This document shows, piece after piece, positions 20,150 to 30,042 of a stretch of DNA of 64,000 bases. This DNA comes from Candidatus Thioglobus sp. (GTDB lineage: Bacteria; Pseudomonadota; Gammaproteobacteria; PS1; Pseudothioglobaceae). The notes under the pieces are model-generated. The model did not search any database. It had not been told where the DNA came from and saw nothing but the letters and a program-made list of their open reading frames with translations. A program made the position numbers and the translations under genes. The stretch spans positions 1 to 64,000 of the forward strand of contig JAOMCO010000003.1 in assembly GCA_028345055.1 (NCBI GenBank), read 5' to 3'. Every line of letters begins with the position of its first letter. The stretch's first letter is position 1.

Positions 20150-21373
20150 CTACCCAGTAACTCTTTCAGGAACTTCTTTGGTTTTTCCAAGAGTGCTGTA
20201 CCATGGCATCAAGAGAAAAAATGCAAAATACAATGTAGTAAAAATTCGAGCAAGCAATACATACAAAGGTGTAACTGGCTGAACACCAAGCCAGCCTAAC
20301 ATAATAAAACTTACAACGAAGACACCAAGTATCCATTTGTAAATCGGACTCCTATATCGAATAGATTTAACCGGACTTCTGTCGAGCCATGGGAGGAAGA
20401 AAAATACCAGCAAAGCTGCAAACATTGCTAATACACCTGGAAATTGAGAGCCAAATAATGGAGGAATTGCTCTTAAAACAGAGTAATAAGGGGTTAGGTA
20501 CCATAGGGGGGCAATATGTTCTGGCGTCTTAAGGGGGTTGGCTTCAATAAAGTTTGGCGCCTCTAGAAAGTAGCCATTAAGCGCTGGAGCATAGAAAACT
20601 ACCGCACAAAAAATCCACAAAAATGCAACAGCACCCATAGCATCTTTAACAGTGAAATAGGGGTGGAATGGGATGCCATCTTTTGGAATTCCATCTTTAT
20701 CTTTGACTTTCTTAATCTCAATGCCATCTGGATTATTTGAGCCAACAGTATGAAGTGCAACTATATGAAGAAAAACAAGAACAACAAGAATAAGCGGAAG
20801 AACTACAACATGTAACGAGAAAAACCTATTTAAGGTAGCATCACCTACAGCATAGTCCCCTAAAATCCAGACCAACAAGTCTGGGCCAATTACTGGAACT
20901 GAGCCAAATAGTGAAATAATTACTTGTGCCCCCCAAAAAGACATTTGCCCCCATGGAAGCACATAACCAAAAAAAGCCTCAGCCAATAAAAGGATGTACA
21001 GCACCATTCCAAGAATCCATATTAGCTCCCTAGGGCCCTTATAAGACCCATACAAGAGGGCACGCATCATGTGAAGGTAGATAATAATAAAGAAAGCTGA
21101 AGCACCTGTTGAGTGAAGATAACGAATAAACCAGCCCCATTCAACATCACGCATAATGTATTCGACTGAGGCAAAAGCATACTCAGCGTCAGGCTTATAA
21201 TTCATTGTAAGGAAAATTCCAGTGAGTAGCTGCATTCCAAGCATCAGAATTGCAAGCCCACCAAAAAAGTACCAAATATTAAAGTTTCTTGGAGTGTAAT
21301 ATTCGGCTAAATGTTCGTTAAAAACTTTAGTTAATGGAAATCTTTGATCTATCCAGCTTTGCTTATTATTCAT
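20150..21373 (-). CDS. petB: Cytochrome bc1 complex, cytochrome b
   Basis: Quinol-oxidising core of complex III with two b hemes. About 407 residues and eight to nine TM helices. Heme-ligand histidines are seen in RYLHSTGASAFFIIIYLHMMR and in FFSLHVVVLPLILVVLVFLHIVALH. The Qo-site PEWY-type loop appears as APLWYLTPYYSVLRAIPP, a variant of P-E-W-Y. The start is placed at the ATG giving MNNKQSW: the longer in-frame start would lie inside petA. Downstream petC is separate, so cytochrome b and c1 are not fused. Confidence 0.94.
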   Translation of the reverse strand: MNNKQSWIDQRFPLTKVFNEHLAEYYTPRNFNIWYFFGGLAILMLGMQLLTGIFLTMNYKPDAEYAFASVEYIMRDVEWGWFIRYLHSTGASAFFIIIYLHMMRALLYGSYKGPRELIWILGMVLYILLLAEAFFGYVLPWGQMSFWGAQVIISLFGSVPVIGPDLLVWILGDYAVGDATLNRFFSLHVVVLPLILVVLVFLHIVALHTVGSNNPDGIEIKKVKDKDGIPKDGIPFHPYFTVKDAMGAVAFLWIFCAVVFYAPALNGYFLEAPNFIEANPLKTPEHIAPLWYLTPYYSVLRAIPPLFGSQFPGVLAMFAALLVFFFLPWLDRSPVKSIRYRSPIYKWILGVFVVSFIMLGWLGVQPVTPLYVLLARIFTTLYFAFFLLMPWYSTLGKTKEVPERVTG

Positions 21374-21377
21374 TATT

Positions 21378-21995
21378 TTATGAGAGTTCAGGGTCAGTGC
21401 CAATTCGAATTAGTGTGTCGGTCATATATTTATAAGGAGGTATCTCAAGGTTTGTTGGTGCTGGAACTCCAGCATATACTCTGCCTGCAAGGTCAAACTT
21501 AGAGCCGTGACATGGACAGTAGAAACCGCCTTTCCAGCTACTTCCACCAAGGTCTGCAGCCCCAGGCTCTGGACGATATGTTGGCGAACAGCCTAGATGG
21601 GTACATACCCCAACAATAACAGCTATACTTTCAGTATTTTCAATTGACCTAAATTGGGATGTTACATAAGAAGGCTGTTGATTCTTTGAGTTACCAGTTC
21701 CGTTTGGATCAGCTAGGTTATCAATTACCTCATAAGAATTAAGTGATAGGAGGGCATTTTCATCTCGCTTGAAAATCCAAATTGGTTTTTTTCGCCACAA
21801 AACACGGACAAGTTGCCCTGACTCTAGCTTAGAAATATCAACATCAACTGGCGCTCCAGCCGCTTTTGCTTTTGATGAAGGTTTCCATGTGGACAAGAAT
21901 GGCCAAGCAACAAAACCAAATCCAACCGCCCCAACAACTCCAGTGGCGTTTGTCAAAAAACGTCTCTTTTTTAAATCAATAGTTTGTTCAGACAT
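21378..21995 (-). CDS. petA: Cytochrome bc1 complex, Rieske iron-sulfur subunit
   Basis: Moves electrons from quinol to cytochrome c1 via a 2Fe-2S cluster. 205 residues: a twin-arginine type N terminus (KKRRFLTNATG at 9-19) followed by one TM anchor, then the soluble domain with cluster ligands C131 and H133 (CTHLGC) and C160 and H163 (CPCHGS). Cys136 and Cys162 would form the structural disulfide. It is the first gene of the petABC-sspAB run. Confidence 0.96.
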   Translation of the reverse strand: MSEQTIDLKKRRFLTNATGVVGAVGFGFVAWPFLSTWKPSSKAKAAGAPVDVDISKLESGQLVRVLWRKKPIWIFKRDENALLSLNSYEVIDNLADPNGTGNSKNQQPSYVTSQFRSIENTESIAVIVGVCTHLGCSPTYRPEPGAADLGGSSWKGGFYCPCHGSKFDLAGRVYAGVPAPTNLEIPPYKYMTDTLIRIGTDPELS

Positions 21996-22033
21996 ATGAA
22001 TTTTATTACGATGTTAAGTATAAAAACCGCACT

Positions 22034-22039
22034 ATTATA
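22034..22039 (-). promoter_or_regulatory. Candidate -10 box for petABC
   Basis: A perfect TATAAT on the minus strand lies about 40 bp upstream of the petA ATG, within the 83-bp gap before the DUF721 gene. A matching -35 is weak (TTTTAA at about 17 bp). Position makes it a plausible start of the petABC-sspAB transcript. Confidence 0.35.
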
Positions 22040-22078
22040 ATGTATAGGGCAAATATTTAAAAGTAAAAATGATTCAAC

Positions 22079-22387
22079 TTAACTAGTATTTTTTTCATCA
22101 ACCCCAATAGAAAGAGATTTGATCTCAGCTAGCCCTTCAATTTTTTTTATAATCGACAGCAGTTTTGTTTTTTGCCTCTTGGCTCGAAAGGCTACGGAGG
22201 CATTTTTGGCGGCTAGAAAAACTTTTTGACCCTCAACTAGGCAGAGAGAAAGCCCAGCAAGCTCTGAAGGAAGCTCATTTTTAAGTAAGCAATCATAGCG
22301 ATTATGTAATTTAGCCTTTTCAAACAAAAAGCCAAGTCGGCTTTTAGAGTTAAAATTTGTAGGGTTTTCTTTTGATTTATCTTGCAT
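22079..22387 (-). CDS. DUF721 (DciA-like) protein
   Basis: A 102-residue protein that I assign to DUF721. The core is LPSELAGLSLCLVEGQKVFLAAKNASVAFRAKRQKTKLLSIIKKI in pieces, matching the pattern of this family in which a hydrophobic strand is followed by a Ser/Ala-x-Ala-x2-Arg/Lys-hydrophobic helix. The gene is divergent from secA, where DUF721 genes commonly sit in gammaproteobacteria. Family members of the DciA type help load the replicative helicase DnaB in bacteria without DnaC. That function is by analogy only: sequence conservation is low. Confidence 0.65.
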   Translation of the reverse strand: MQDKSKENPTNFNSKSRLGFLFEKAKLHNRYDCLLKNELPSELAGLSLCLVEGQKVFLAAKNASVAFRAKRQKTKLLSIIKKIEGLAEIKSLSIGVDEKNTS

Positions 22388-22433
22388 ATATGAGAAAATA
22401 CCACAGTTTTGTCAACTAATGTTTTGTTCTTCA

Positions 22434-25094
22434 ATGAGTATTATAAATAATGTTTTATCTAAAGTCCTTGGGTCTCGGAATGAGCGGCTCATAAAAAAAT
22501 ATAGCAGCCAGGTCTCTAAGATTAATGCTTTTGAGGAACAAATGCAGTCCATGAGTGAGGAAGAGCTTGCTTCAATGACTGTGAACCTCAAGCAAAGAAT
22601 TCAAAACAGTGAGCCCATTGAAGACATTCTTCCAGAAGCATTTGCTACAGTCAGAGAGGCTAGCCAAAGAGCTTTGGGGCTTAGGCACTATGATGTTCAG
22701 CTTATTGGAGGAATGGTTCTTAATGAGGGCTGTATTGCTGAGATGGGAACTGGAGAGGGCAAAACCCTTGTTGCAACATTGCCTGCCTATCTTAATGCTA
22801 TTAACAACAAGAAGGTTCATATCGTTACTGTAAATGATTACTTGGCTGCTCGAGACGCAGAATGGATGGGCAAAGTTTTTTCTTTTTTGGGGCTTACTGT
22901 AGGGGTGTCAGTTTCAGGCATGTCAGGTGAAGAAAAACAAAAAGCGTATTCTTGCGACATAACCTATGCAACAAATAATGAGCTCGGTTTTGATTATCTT
23001 CGCGATAACATGGCATTTTCGAGTGAACAAAAAATGTTACAAGACCTGTCCTTTGCAATAATTGATGAGGTTGACTCAATTTTAATTGATGAGGCTAGAA
23101 CACCACTAGTCATATCTGGACCAACTGGTGACCATGGTGAAGTATACAAGGCAATAAACATCATGATCCCTAGATTTACTCTTCAAATAGAAAAAGGGCA
23201 AGGTAAGGAAATAGAGGTGATCACCCCAGGAGACTATACTGTCGATGAAAAACATAAACAGGTTTTTCTCAGCGATGATGGCCATGTTAAAGCAGAAGAT
23301 ATGCTTATAGCGGCAGGTGCACTGACTGAAGGATCAAGCTTGTATGACGCTAGTAATATTATTTTGTTGCAGCACCTTATTTCTGGCCTCAGGGCACACG
23401 TTCTATTTCAAAAAAATGTTCATTATATTGTTAATAATGATGAAGTCGTTATTGTAGATGAGTTCACTGGGAGAACAATGGAGGGGAGGCGCTGGTCTGA
23501 GGGGCTTCATCAGGCAATTGAAGCAAAGGAAAATGTAAGCATTAAACAGGAAAATCAAACTCTAGCATCTATAACTTATCAAAACTATTTTAGGCTTTAT
23601 GAAAAGCTTTCTGGAATGACCGGTACAGCTGAGACTGAGGCCACAGAGCTTCAAGATATCTATGGTCTTGAAGTGGTAGTTGTTCCCCCAAATACTGAAT
23701 CAACAAGATCTGACTTATCAGACCTTATTTATGGAACTATGGATGAGAAGCTTGATGCTGTATTGAAAGATATTGTGGCCTGCCAACAAAGAGAGCAGCC
23801 TGTTCTTGTTGGCACTAGTAGCATTGAGAGCTCAGAAAGTGTTTCGTCAATTCTCAAGAAACATAAAATTAAACACGAAGTGCTTAATGCAAAACAACAT
23901 GAGAGAGAGGCCGAGATAGTGGCAAATGCTGGCGCCCCTGGGGCTGTAACAATTTCTACGAATATGGCAGGAAGAGGAACAGATATTGTGCTTGGAGGAA
24001 GGCCCATAGAGGGTGCTGGAGAAACAGAAATTCAGGTCTGGAGAGAAAAACATGATGTTGTTATTAAGGCTGGAGGGCTGCATATTATAGGCACAGAAAG
24101 AAATGAGTCTCGTCGAGTTGACAACCAACTTCGAGGCCGAGCTGGAAGACAAGGAGATGTTGGTTCAACAAGATTCTATTTGTCACTAGAAGATAGTCTA
24201 ATGAAAATATTTGCATCAGAAAAGACAGCAAGCATGATGAAAAAGCTTGGAATGAAGGAAGGAGAGGCGCTAGAACATAGCTGGTTGAATAAAACAATTG
24301 CTAACGCCCAGAAAAAGGTAGAGGGAATGCACTATGATGCGCGAAAGCATCTTCTTGAGTACGATGATGTAGCAAATGATCAGCGTAAGGTTGTTTACGA
24401 GTTAAGAGATGAATTAATGGGAAAGGATGATGTTACAGAGCGCTTTGAGGCTATTAGAGATGAGGTGATAGGTAATCTTTTTTCACAACATATTTCGACA
24501 CAAGTTCTTGAAGATGACTGGGATATTGAAGGCCTAGCTAAAGCTTTGAAAGAATCTTATGAGGTAGATATTCCCCTTAAAAAAATGATTGATAAAGGGA
24601 TGGATGTCTCAGAAATGCTGCAAATGATTCAGTCAGGCTTTTCTACTGCACATAGCGCTAAAGAGGCTCTAATTGGGGCTGAGACTATGAGAACCTTTGA
24701 AAAGGCAGTGATGCTCAGAGCCCTTGATCACCATTGGAAAGAGCACCTTGCTGTTATGGATCAGCTTCGTCAGAGTGTTAATTTGAGAGGATATGGCCAA
24801 AAAAACCCTGTTCAGGAGTACAAAAGGGAATCTTTCGAAATGTTTACTGAGCTTTTGGATACAATAAATATTGAAATTGTTAAGGCGCTAAGTAGTGTCA
24901 ATCTTGAGCAAGTCGCTCCTAAGCAAAAAGAAATTTTAGATGAGAGAGAAAAGGAGTCTGTCAAAGTGCGCTTATCTGCACCCCCACCTGGCCGTTCAGC
25001 ATCGAACCAGCATTCAAAAAGAAGCCTAAAGGTTGGTAGAAATGATCCTTGCCCTTGTGGTTCAGGAAAAAAATATAAGCATTGTCATGGGTAG
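22434..25094 (+). CDS. secA: Preprotein translocase ATPase SecA
   Basis: The motor that drives unfolded preproteins through SecYEG. About 886 residues, starting MSIINNVLSKVLGSRNERL like other SecA proteins; this internal ATG was chosen over one 15 bp upstream. Nucleotide-binding domain 1 has GTGEGKT at about 104-110 and DEVDSILIDEARTPL (DEAD-like). The preprotein cross-linking domain, NBD2 with TNMAGRGTDIVLGG and QLRGRAGRQGD, and the helical scaffold follow. The protein ends in the zinc-binding SecB/ribosome tail with CPCGSGKKYKHCHG. Confidence 0.97.
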   Translation: MSIINNVLSKVLGSRNERLIKKYSSQVSKINAFEEQMQSMSEEELASMTVNLKQRIQNSEPIEDILPEAFATVREASQRALGLRHYDVQLIGGMVLNEGCIAEMGTGEGKTLVATLPAYLNAINNKKVHIVTVNDYLAARDAEWMGKVFSFLGLTVGVSVSGMSGEEKQKAYSCDITYATNNELGFDYLRDNMAFSSEQKMLQDLSFAIIDEVDSILIDEARTPLVISGPTGDHGEVYKAINIMIPRFTLQIEKGQGKEIEVITPGDYTVDEKHKQVFLSDDGHVKAEDMLIAAGALTEGSSLYDASNIILLQHLISGLRAHVLFQKNVHYIVNNDEVVIVDEFTGRTMEGRRWSEGLHQAIEAKENVSIKQENQTLASITYQNYFRLYEKLSGMTGTAETEATELQDIYGLEVVVVPPNTESTRSDLSDLIYGTMDEKLDAVLKDIVACQQREQPVLVGTSSIESSESVSSILKKHKIKHEVLNAKQHEREAEIVANAGAPGAVTISTNMAGRGTDIVLGGRPIEGAGETEIQVWREKHDVVIKAGGLHIIGTERNESRRVDNQLRGRAGRQGDVGSTRFYLSLEDSLMKIFASEKTASMMKKLGMKEGEALEHSWLNKTIANAQKKVEGMHYDARKHLLEYDDVANDQRKVVYELRDELMGKDDVTERFEAIRDEVIGNLFSQHISTQVLEDDWDIEGLAKALKESYEVDIPLKKMIDKGMDVSEMLQMIQSGFSTAHSAKEALIGAETMRTFEKAVMLRALDHHWKEHLAVMDQLRQSVNLRGYGQKNPVQEYKRESFEMFTELLDTINIEIVKALSSVNLEQVAPKQKEILDEREKESVKVRLSAPPPGRSASNQHSKRSLKVGRNDPCPCGSGKKYKHCHG

Positions 25095-25127
25095 CTTATA
25101 TTTTTGCCTGAAGCACTTAACTATTAA

Positions 25128-26165
25128 ATGAAACGAATTACACTAGCTAAGCCGGATGATTGGCACCTCCATTTAAGAGACGGTGCTTTAATGGGCGATG
25201 TTGTTGGAATGTCAGCCCGGCAAATGGGAAGAGCAATTATTATGCCTAATCTCTTGCCGCCAGTAACAGAGGCTAAACAAGCAGTGGCATACAGAAAAAA
25301 AATTATTGAATCTCTTCCTAAACGATCGTCATTTAACCCCTTGATGACTTTGTATCTGACTGATAACACAACAAAAAAAAACATTATTGATGCGAGTAAT
25401 GAGAAGCATGTCTTTGCTGCAAAATTATATCCTGCAGGCGCAACAACAAATTCAGATAGTGGGGTGACAAATCTAAAAAATGTTTATCCCATAATCGAAC
25501 AAATGCAAAAAGAAGGGCTTCCTCTTCTTATCCATGGCGAGGTTATTAATAACTTGGTAGATGTTTTTGACAGAGAAAAAGTCTTTATAGAGACTATTCT
25601 TGGGGATATTTTAAGAAGCTTTCCCGAGCTAAAGGTTGTTTTAGAGCATATCACTACTAAAGATGCGGTTGACTTTGTTTCTAAATCCAAAGAGAATGTT
25701 GCGGCAACAATTACTCCACATCATTTATTGTCTAACCGAAATCATATGTTTCTTGGGGGTATAAAGCCTCACTACTATTGCTTACCTGTCCTTAAAAGAA
25801 AAGTACCTCACCAAGAAGCTTTGATTAAGGCAGCAACTTCAGGGAGTTCTAAATTTTTTTTGGGAACTGACTCAGCTCCTCATGATAAAGGTCAAAAAGA
25901 ATCAGCTTGTGGATGCGCAGGTATTTTTAGCGCAAATGCTGCTATCGAGCTTTATGCAGAAGCATTTGATAGGGCTGCGAAGATTGATAAATTAGAAGGG
26001 TTTGCAGCCCACTTTGGAGCTGATTTTTATGGCCTCCCAAGAAATACAGAAACAATAACACTAGAGAAAAATCCATGGACTGTTCCAGACAATTATGACT
26101 TTTCTAGCTCAAAGGTTATTCCATTTTTTGCTGGTGAGAGCCTCTCTTGGAGGGTTTTATACTAA
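25128..26165 (+). CDS. pyrC: Dihydroorotase
   Basis: Reversible cyclisation of carbamoyl aspartate to dihydroorotate in pyrimidine synthesis, the step before PyrD (16772-17701). The 345-residue zinc amidohydrolase matches the E. coli PyrC type (348). Metal ligands H13 and H15 are in [10 protein letters not shown] and the bridging carboxylated lysine is K99 in [16 protein letters not shown]. Later histidines fall in LLIHGE and LEHITT, and the catalytic Asp in [15 protein letters not shown]. It follows secA by 33 bp, and its end overlaps convergent ribF by 4 bp. Confidence 0.96.
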   Translation: MKRITLAKPDDWHLHLRDGALMGDVVGMSARQMGRAIIMPNLLPPVTEAKQAVAYRKKIIESLPKRSSFNPLMTLYLTDNTTKKNIIDASNEKHVFAAKLYPAGATTNSDSGVTNLKNVYPIIEQMQKEGLPLLIHGEVINNLVDVFDREKVFIETILGDILRSFPELKVVLEHITTKDAVDFVSKSKENVAATITPHHLLSNRNHMFLGGIKPHYYCLPVLKRKVPHQEALIKAATSGSSKFFLGTDSAPHDKGQKESACGCAGIFSANAAIELYAEAFDRAAKIDKLEGFAAHFGADFYGLPRNTETITLEKNPWTVPDNYDFSSSKVIPFFAGESLSWRVLY

Positions 26166-27085
26166 AAAGTGTGATTCTGAAAAAACAACCTGCTTTTTTC
26201 TGCGTCTTTTTGAATCTGCACTTTCAATTCATCGAACGACCTAAACTTTTTTTCATCTCTACACTTTTGTTTAAAAATTACCTCTACCGAGTCACCATAA
26301 ATTTCCTTATCAAAATCAAAAATAAAAACCTCCAAGAGGGGCTTTGTTCCTCCAATTGTAGGCCGTTTGCCAACATTACAAACACCAGCATAGGCTTCTG
26401 AATTGTGCTTGACAATGACGCTATACACACCCAAAACTGGACTAAGCTTCCTCTTAATCCCAATATTTGCTGTAGGAAAACCAATTGTTCTTCCAATTTG
26501 CTCGCCTCTTGCAACTTTTCCGGTTATAGAAAAAGGCCTTCCTAAAAACTCCTGAGCAGTATCAAAGTCTGCAGCTGAAAGGGCCTTTCTAATTTCAGAG
26601 CTGCTAACGCGATATCCTTTTAGAACAATGCCTTTAATTTTTTCTACACTAAATTTGCTTTCTAAAGAGGCTTTTTTTAGTATTGAAAAATCTCCTTCAC
26701 GACCACTTCCAAAGCGAAAGTCATCTCCAATAAAGCAGTGCTTCATGCTTAATTTTTTTATAAGAATTTCATTGATAAAATCCATTGCAGTGATTTCAGA
26801 AAAAGACTTGTTAAATCTTATCAATAGATGCTTATCAACTCCAAGAGACTTAAGAAGCAGATGCTTATCTCTAAAGCTGCTTATTCTAGCCTTTGGCCTG
26901 CCAAAAAAAGTTTCTGGAGTCACAGAAAATGAAATAACAAGCGATGGCAGTTCTTTTTGCCTAGCCGTATTAATAAGATTTTTTAAAATTTCCTGATGAC
27001 CAATGTGAACTCCGTCAAAATTTCCTATGGTCACTACACAGCCTGACTGCTTTTTTAGATTATGAAGTCCTCTTATCAATTCCAC
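26162..27085 (-). CDS. ribF: Bifunctional riboflavin kinase / FAD synthetase
   Basis: Makes FMN from riboflavin and then FAD, supplying the flavoenzymes in this window. The 307-residue protein has an N-terminal nucleotidyl-transferase domain ([17 protein letters not shown], and [13 protein letters not shown], then the SSSEIRKAL variant of SST-x-IR). The C-terminal riboflavin kinase domain has [11 protein letters not shown] and GVYSV, then [13 protein letters not shown]. It is the last gene of a leftward run after mutY. No FMN riboswitch is seen upstream. Confidence 0.95.
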   Translation of the reverse strand: MELIRGLHNLKKQSGCVVTIGNFDGVHIGHQEILKNLINTARQKELPSLVISFSVTPETFFGRPKARISSFRDKHLLLKSLGVDKHLLIRFNKSFSEITAMDFINEILIKKLSMKHCFIGDDFRFGSGREGDFSILKKASLESKFSVEKIKGIVLKGYRVSSSEIRKALSAADFDTAQEFLGRPFSITGKVARGEQIGRTIGFPTANIGIKRKLSPVLGVYSVIVKHNSEAYAGVCNVGKRPTIGGTKPLLEVFIFDFDKEIYGDSVEVIFKQKCRDEKKFRSFDELKVQIQKDAEKSRLFFQNHTF

Positions 27086-27122
27086 GAGCTTATTTTACTA
27101 TTATCATTAATTTTTTTACTAA

Positions 27123-28139
27123 TTACAGGGCCTGAATTATCTTTGTAACAGGCGCAGGCAAACCTTTTAAGTGGTAGCTCTTATGAAAATAGTTTTCATG
27201 CCCTCCAGGAGAGTCAACCAAAATTGGGCTAATATATAAATTATAGTGAGTAAATGTATGCTTAAACGCCTTAAGACGACGAATAACCGATGCATTATTA
27301 TTGTGCTTTTTTATTGTTTTTGAGATTGTGCTCTCAATATCTTGACACTCTTCAAAGCTCCAAAGTCCGCCCCAAATGCCTTGATCTGGTTTTTTCTTAA
27401 GAAATATTTCATTTTTCTCATTTGTATAAATTAATAAGGCTATGCTTTTTTCAGGCTTTGAGCTCCCCCCCTTTTTTTTGCTGGGGTATAGTGCTTGCTC
27501 TTCATTCAGAAAAGCACCACAGTGGCTTGATATTGGACAATCAGAACAACTAGGATTTTTTGGAGTACACACGATTGCTCCAATATCCATGATTGCTTGA
27601 GTATATTTTGCATTTTTTGTTTGAGGAGTATTTAAGGCGGCAAGTCTCCATAGTTCTCTCATCACAGAGGAGTTTGAATAATGCCCTTCTACCCTATAAT
27701 ATCTTGCAAGAACTCTCTTAACATTTCCATCAAGGATTGGCATCCCAATATCACTTCCTAGTGATAATATGGCTCCTGCTGTTGAAGGACCAATACCAGG
27801 TAAGGATAAAATTTGATCAAAATTAGTTGGAAGTATGCCGCCATACTTGGAGTTAATTATCTTTGCAGTTTTATGCAGGTTTCTTGCCCGGCTATAGTAT
27901 CCCAGCCCAGCCCATGCAGACATAACCTTGTCATCGTCTGCTATCGCTAGAGACTTTATGTCTGGAAAGTTAGCAATGAAGTTATTAAAATAGCTAATAA
28001 CGGTAGTCACCTGAGTTTGCTGAAGCATAATTTCAGAGAGCCAAATATGATAAATGTTCGGCGGTGAGGACTGCCAAGGAAGATTTTTTCTTCCGTTATC
28101 TTCAAACCATTCCAGCAGGTCTTTTGCTAGCTCTGTCAC
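27123..28139 (-). CDS. mutY: A/G-specific adenine glycosylase MutY
   Basis: Removes adenine mispaired with 8-oxoguanine. The 338-residue HhH-GPD enzyme shows catalytic E36 in WLSEIMLQQT, the helix-hairpin-helix LPGIGPSTAGAI at 113-124, catalytic D137 in ILDGNVKRVLAR, and a 4Fe-4S cluster bound by C191, C198, C201 and C207. The C-terminal half is the NUDIX-like 8-oxoG recognition domain (KKPDQGIWGGLWSFEE). It sits 2 bp after metA. Confidence 0.95.
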   Translation of the reverse strand: MTELAKDLLEWFEDNGRKNLPWQSSPPNIYHIWLSEIMLQQTQVTTVISYFNNFIANFPDIKSLAIADDDKVMSAWAGLGYYSRARNLHKTAKIINSKYGGILPTNFDQILSLPGIGPSTAGAILSLGSDIGMPILDGNVKRVLARYYRVEGHYSNSSVMRELWRLAALNTPQTKNAKYTQAIMDIGAIVCTPKNPSCSDCPISSHCGAFLNEEQALYPSKKKGGSSKPEKSIALLIYTNEKNEIFLKKKPDQGIWGGLWSFEECQDIESTISKTIKKHNNNASVIRRLKAFKHTFTHYNLYISPILVDSPGGHENYFHKSYHLKGLPAPVTKIIQAL

Positions 28140-28141
28140 TA

Positions 28142-29194
28142 CTATAGATTAAGTGGGTTAAGTGGGTTTACAGAGGCCATAAAGGGCAGCTTAATATCTT
28201 CATTGGTAATTTGATAAACACTTCCTATCCAATTATTAATGACAGCACTAGCACTATCATGCCAAGTATTATCCAGTGTTTTCATTATAAGCTTTTCTGG
28301 AAAATCTGAAAGGGAGGCAACATTAGAAAGGAGCTTAGCTTTAAACTCGTCAAGGATTGCGCAGTTTTGAAGTGATAAGTAATTATCTGGAAAAGGCGGA
28401 TAATCAGGACGATTTCCTTCTAGGTATAGAGCAACCTCTCTTTTATATTCTTTCAGTAGACTAATTGAGTCATATTCTGGATGCCCCTGAAAGAAAACTA
28501 TTCGAAATAGGTCAGGACTAACCGCTAAGTGCACGCCAACTGGACTTGCGGCTAAAATCTTGACACCCGCCTTATTAAATTGCGCTTCTGAAATTTCGTT
28601 ATAGCGAGAGTGGGGAATGTCAAAACGAGTATTCACCCCCTTAACCAATGGATGTGAGCGATCAACGACTTGATGTGGAAAAATGCCCCAATGTTTTTTT
28701 CCATTTGGTATTCGTTTCTGAGAGTATTTAAACTCTAAAACTGCATGAGTTGCAAGGCACGAACACAGAGTTGAGGTAACATTTTCAAACGACCATTCAA
28801 CCACCTGACGAAGCTGCTCATAAAAAGGGGCTTGAGTAAGGTCAGGATTTGATACATTTGCGCCTGAGATAATTAACGCATCGAGACCCTGAAGCTTGAT
28901 TTCATCAAATGTCTTATAGTGTTCTTTGATATGCCTAGACGCAGACTCCCCTCTCTTAATGCTTGATAGAGAGAAGGGGTGAATATAGAACTGAGCAACC
29001 TGATTAGAGTGGCCCACCAGCCGAAAAAATTGCCGCTCTGTAGCCTCAAGGGCTGCATCAGGCATCATATTTAAAAGCCCAATATGAAGCTCTCTTATAT
29101 CTTGTTGTGCAGCCCTCTCTTTTGATAGAATTGTCTCACCTCGTTTTTGAAGGCGCTCAAAAGAAGGAAGTGATGAGTGTGCGATAAGTGGCAT
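28142..29194 (-). CDS. metA: Homoserine O-acyltransferase, MetA family
   Basis: Activates homoserine for methionine synthesis, usually by succinylation. The 350-residue protein belongs to the MetA/HTS amidotransferase-like fold: catalytic C146 in STLCSCLATHAVL, H238 and E240 in FFQGHPEYDS, and PHSRYNEI at 194-201, all matching the family. The N terminus (MPLIAHSSLPSFERLQKRGE) is of the non-enterobacterial type. Acyl specificity (succinyl versus acetyl) in MetA depends on a few active-site residues that I cannot assign reliably. It is 1 bp from the preceding ATPase gene. Confidence 0.88.
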   Translation of the reverse strand: MPLIAHSSLPSFERLQKRGETILSKERAAQQDIRELHIGLLNMMPDAALEATERQFFRLVGHSNQVAQFYIHPFSLSSIKRGESASRHIKEHYKTFDEIKLQGLDALIISGANVSNPDLTQAPFYEQLRQVVEWSFENVTSTLCSCLATHAVLEFKYSQKRIPNGKKHWGIFPHQVVDRSHPLVKGVNTRFDIPHSRYNEISEAQFNKAGVKILAASPVGVHLAVSPDLFRIVFFQGHPEYDSISLLKEYKREVALYLEGNRPDYPPFPDNYLSLQNCAILDEFKAKLLSNVASLSDFPEKLIMKTLDNTWHDSASAVINNWIGSVYQITNEDIKLPFMASVNPLNPLNL

Positions 29195-29195
29195 A

Positions 29196-30029
29196 TTATT
29201 GGAGCGCGCTAGAAATTAAATTAAGAACATCGTTGGGAGACTTGCAGGCATGAAGCTTATCACTTTCAATAATGCAGCCATAGTTGCTTGCTAGTTCAGC
29301 ATACTTGGCAAGCCTATCTTTTATAAGCTTAGGAAAAACCCAGCTTACAAAAGCATCTGGATTTATTTGTGCGGCATAATCAAAGTTATTTTCATCAAGA
29401 TAGACCCTCAAAGAATTTTCAAAAAAAACAGGACTATAGTACATAGGTTTTGGATTAGTCTTTGCACGCTCAATAAGAGCTCGCTCGTTTTCTTTATTTG
29501 TTTTAATGTAAACAACAAGAGTTTTTTCAGATAGAAGCTGAAATAGCTTTGAGTCTCCAAGCTCACAAAGACTTCCTCCTGCATCATTTATAAAGTGCTT
29601 AAATCCCTTTGCTTGAGAACGTTTGATGAACTCTGGAACTTCGTACATTGTTTTTTTCTCAGCCTCAAAAAATAAGTGCTGTCGACGAACAAATTCATCA
29701 AAAGCAAGACCCCCATCTTCTGGATTTCCAACCTTCCCAAGAAAAGTTGAAATCGGCTCGAGGTTATCAAAAGAAACCTGGCTATTTATGCTAATGGAGT
29801 TACTATCCAAAAGATTTTTTAGCCAGTTATTAGCTTTCATCTTGGTGGAGATATTTGAAATAATTTCTTCTTTGAGGTGAGTGGCACCAATTCGGTAGTC
29901 GCCAGAAAAATGAAACCAACCCCCTTCTTCACCAATAAGTTTTGCTAGATGCGTCTTTCCAACGCCAGACATGCCTAAAAGGGTAATGCACTTATTTTCT
30001 TTGGCTATAAATTCTTTTGCAGATATCAT
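29196..30029 (-). CDS. P-loop ATPase of unknown function
   Basis: A 277-residue protein with an N-terminal P-loop, GMSGVGKT at 19-26, followed by a kinase-like layout. HFSGDYRIGATHL is a possible acceptor-substrate region, FINDAGGSLCELGD comes mid-protein, and VVYIKTNKENERALIERA is a possible lid. This resembles small-molecule or nucleotide kinases such as shikimate or gluconate kinases but matches none I can name. It is embedded between DUF2797 and metA genes with 13- and 1-bp gaps, so it is co-transcribed. No function is assigned. Confidence 0.75.
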   Translation of the reverse strand: MISAKEFIAKENKCITLLGMSGVGKTHLAKLIGEEGGWFHFSGDYRIGATHLKEEIISNISTKMKANNWLKNLLDSNSISINSQVSFDNLEPISTFLGKVGNPEDGGLAFDEFVRRQHLFFEAEKKTMYEVPEFIKRSQAKGFKHFINDAGGSLCELGDSKLFQLLSEKTLVVYIKTNKENERALIERAKTNPKPMYYSPVFFENSLRVYLDENNFDYAAQINPDAFVSWVFPKLIKDRLAKYAELASNYGCIIESDKLHACKSPNDVLNLISSALQ

Positions 30030-30042
30030 TTTCTTAATATGT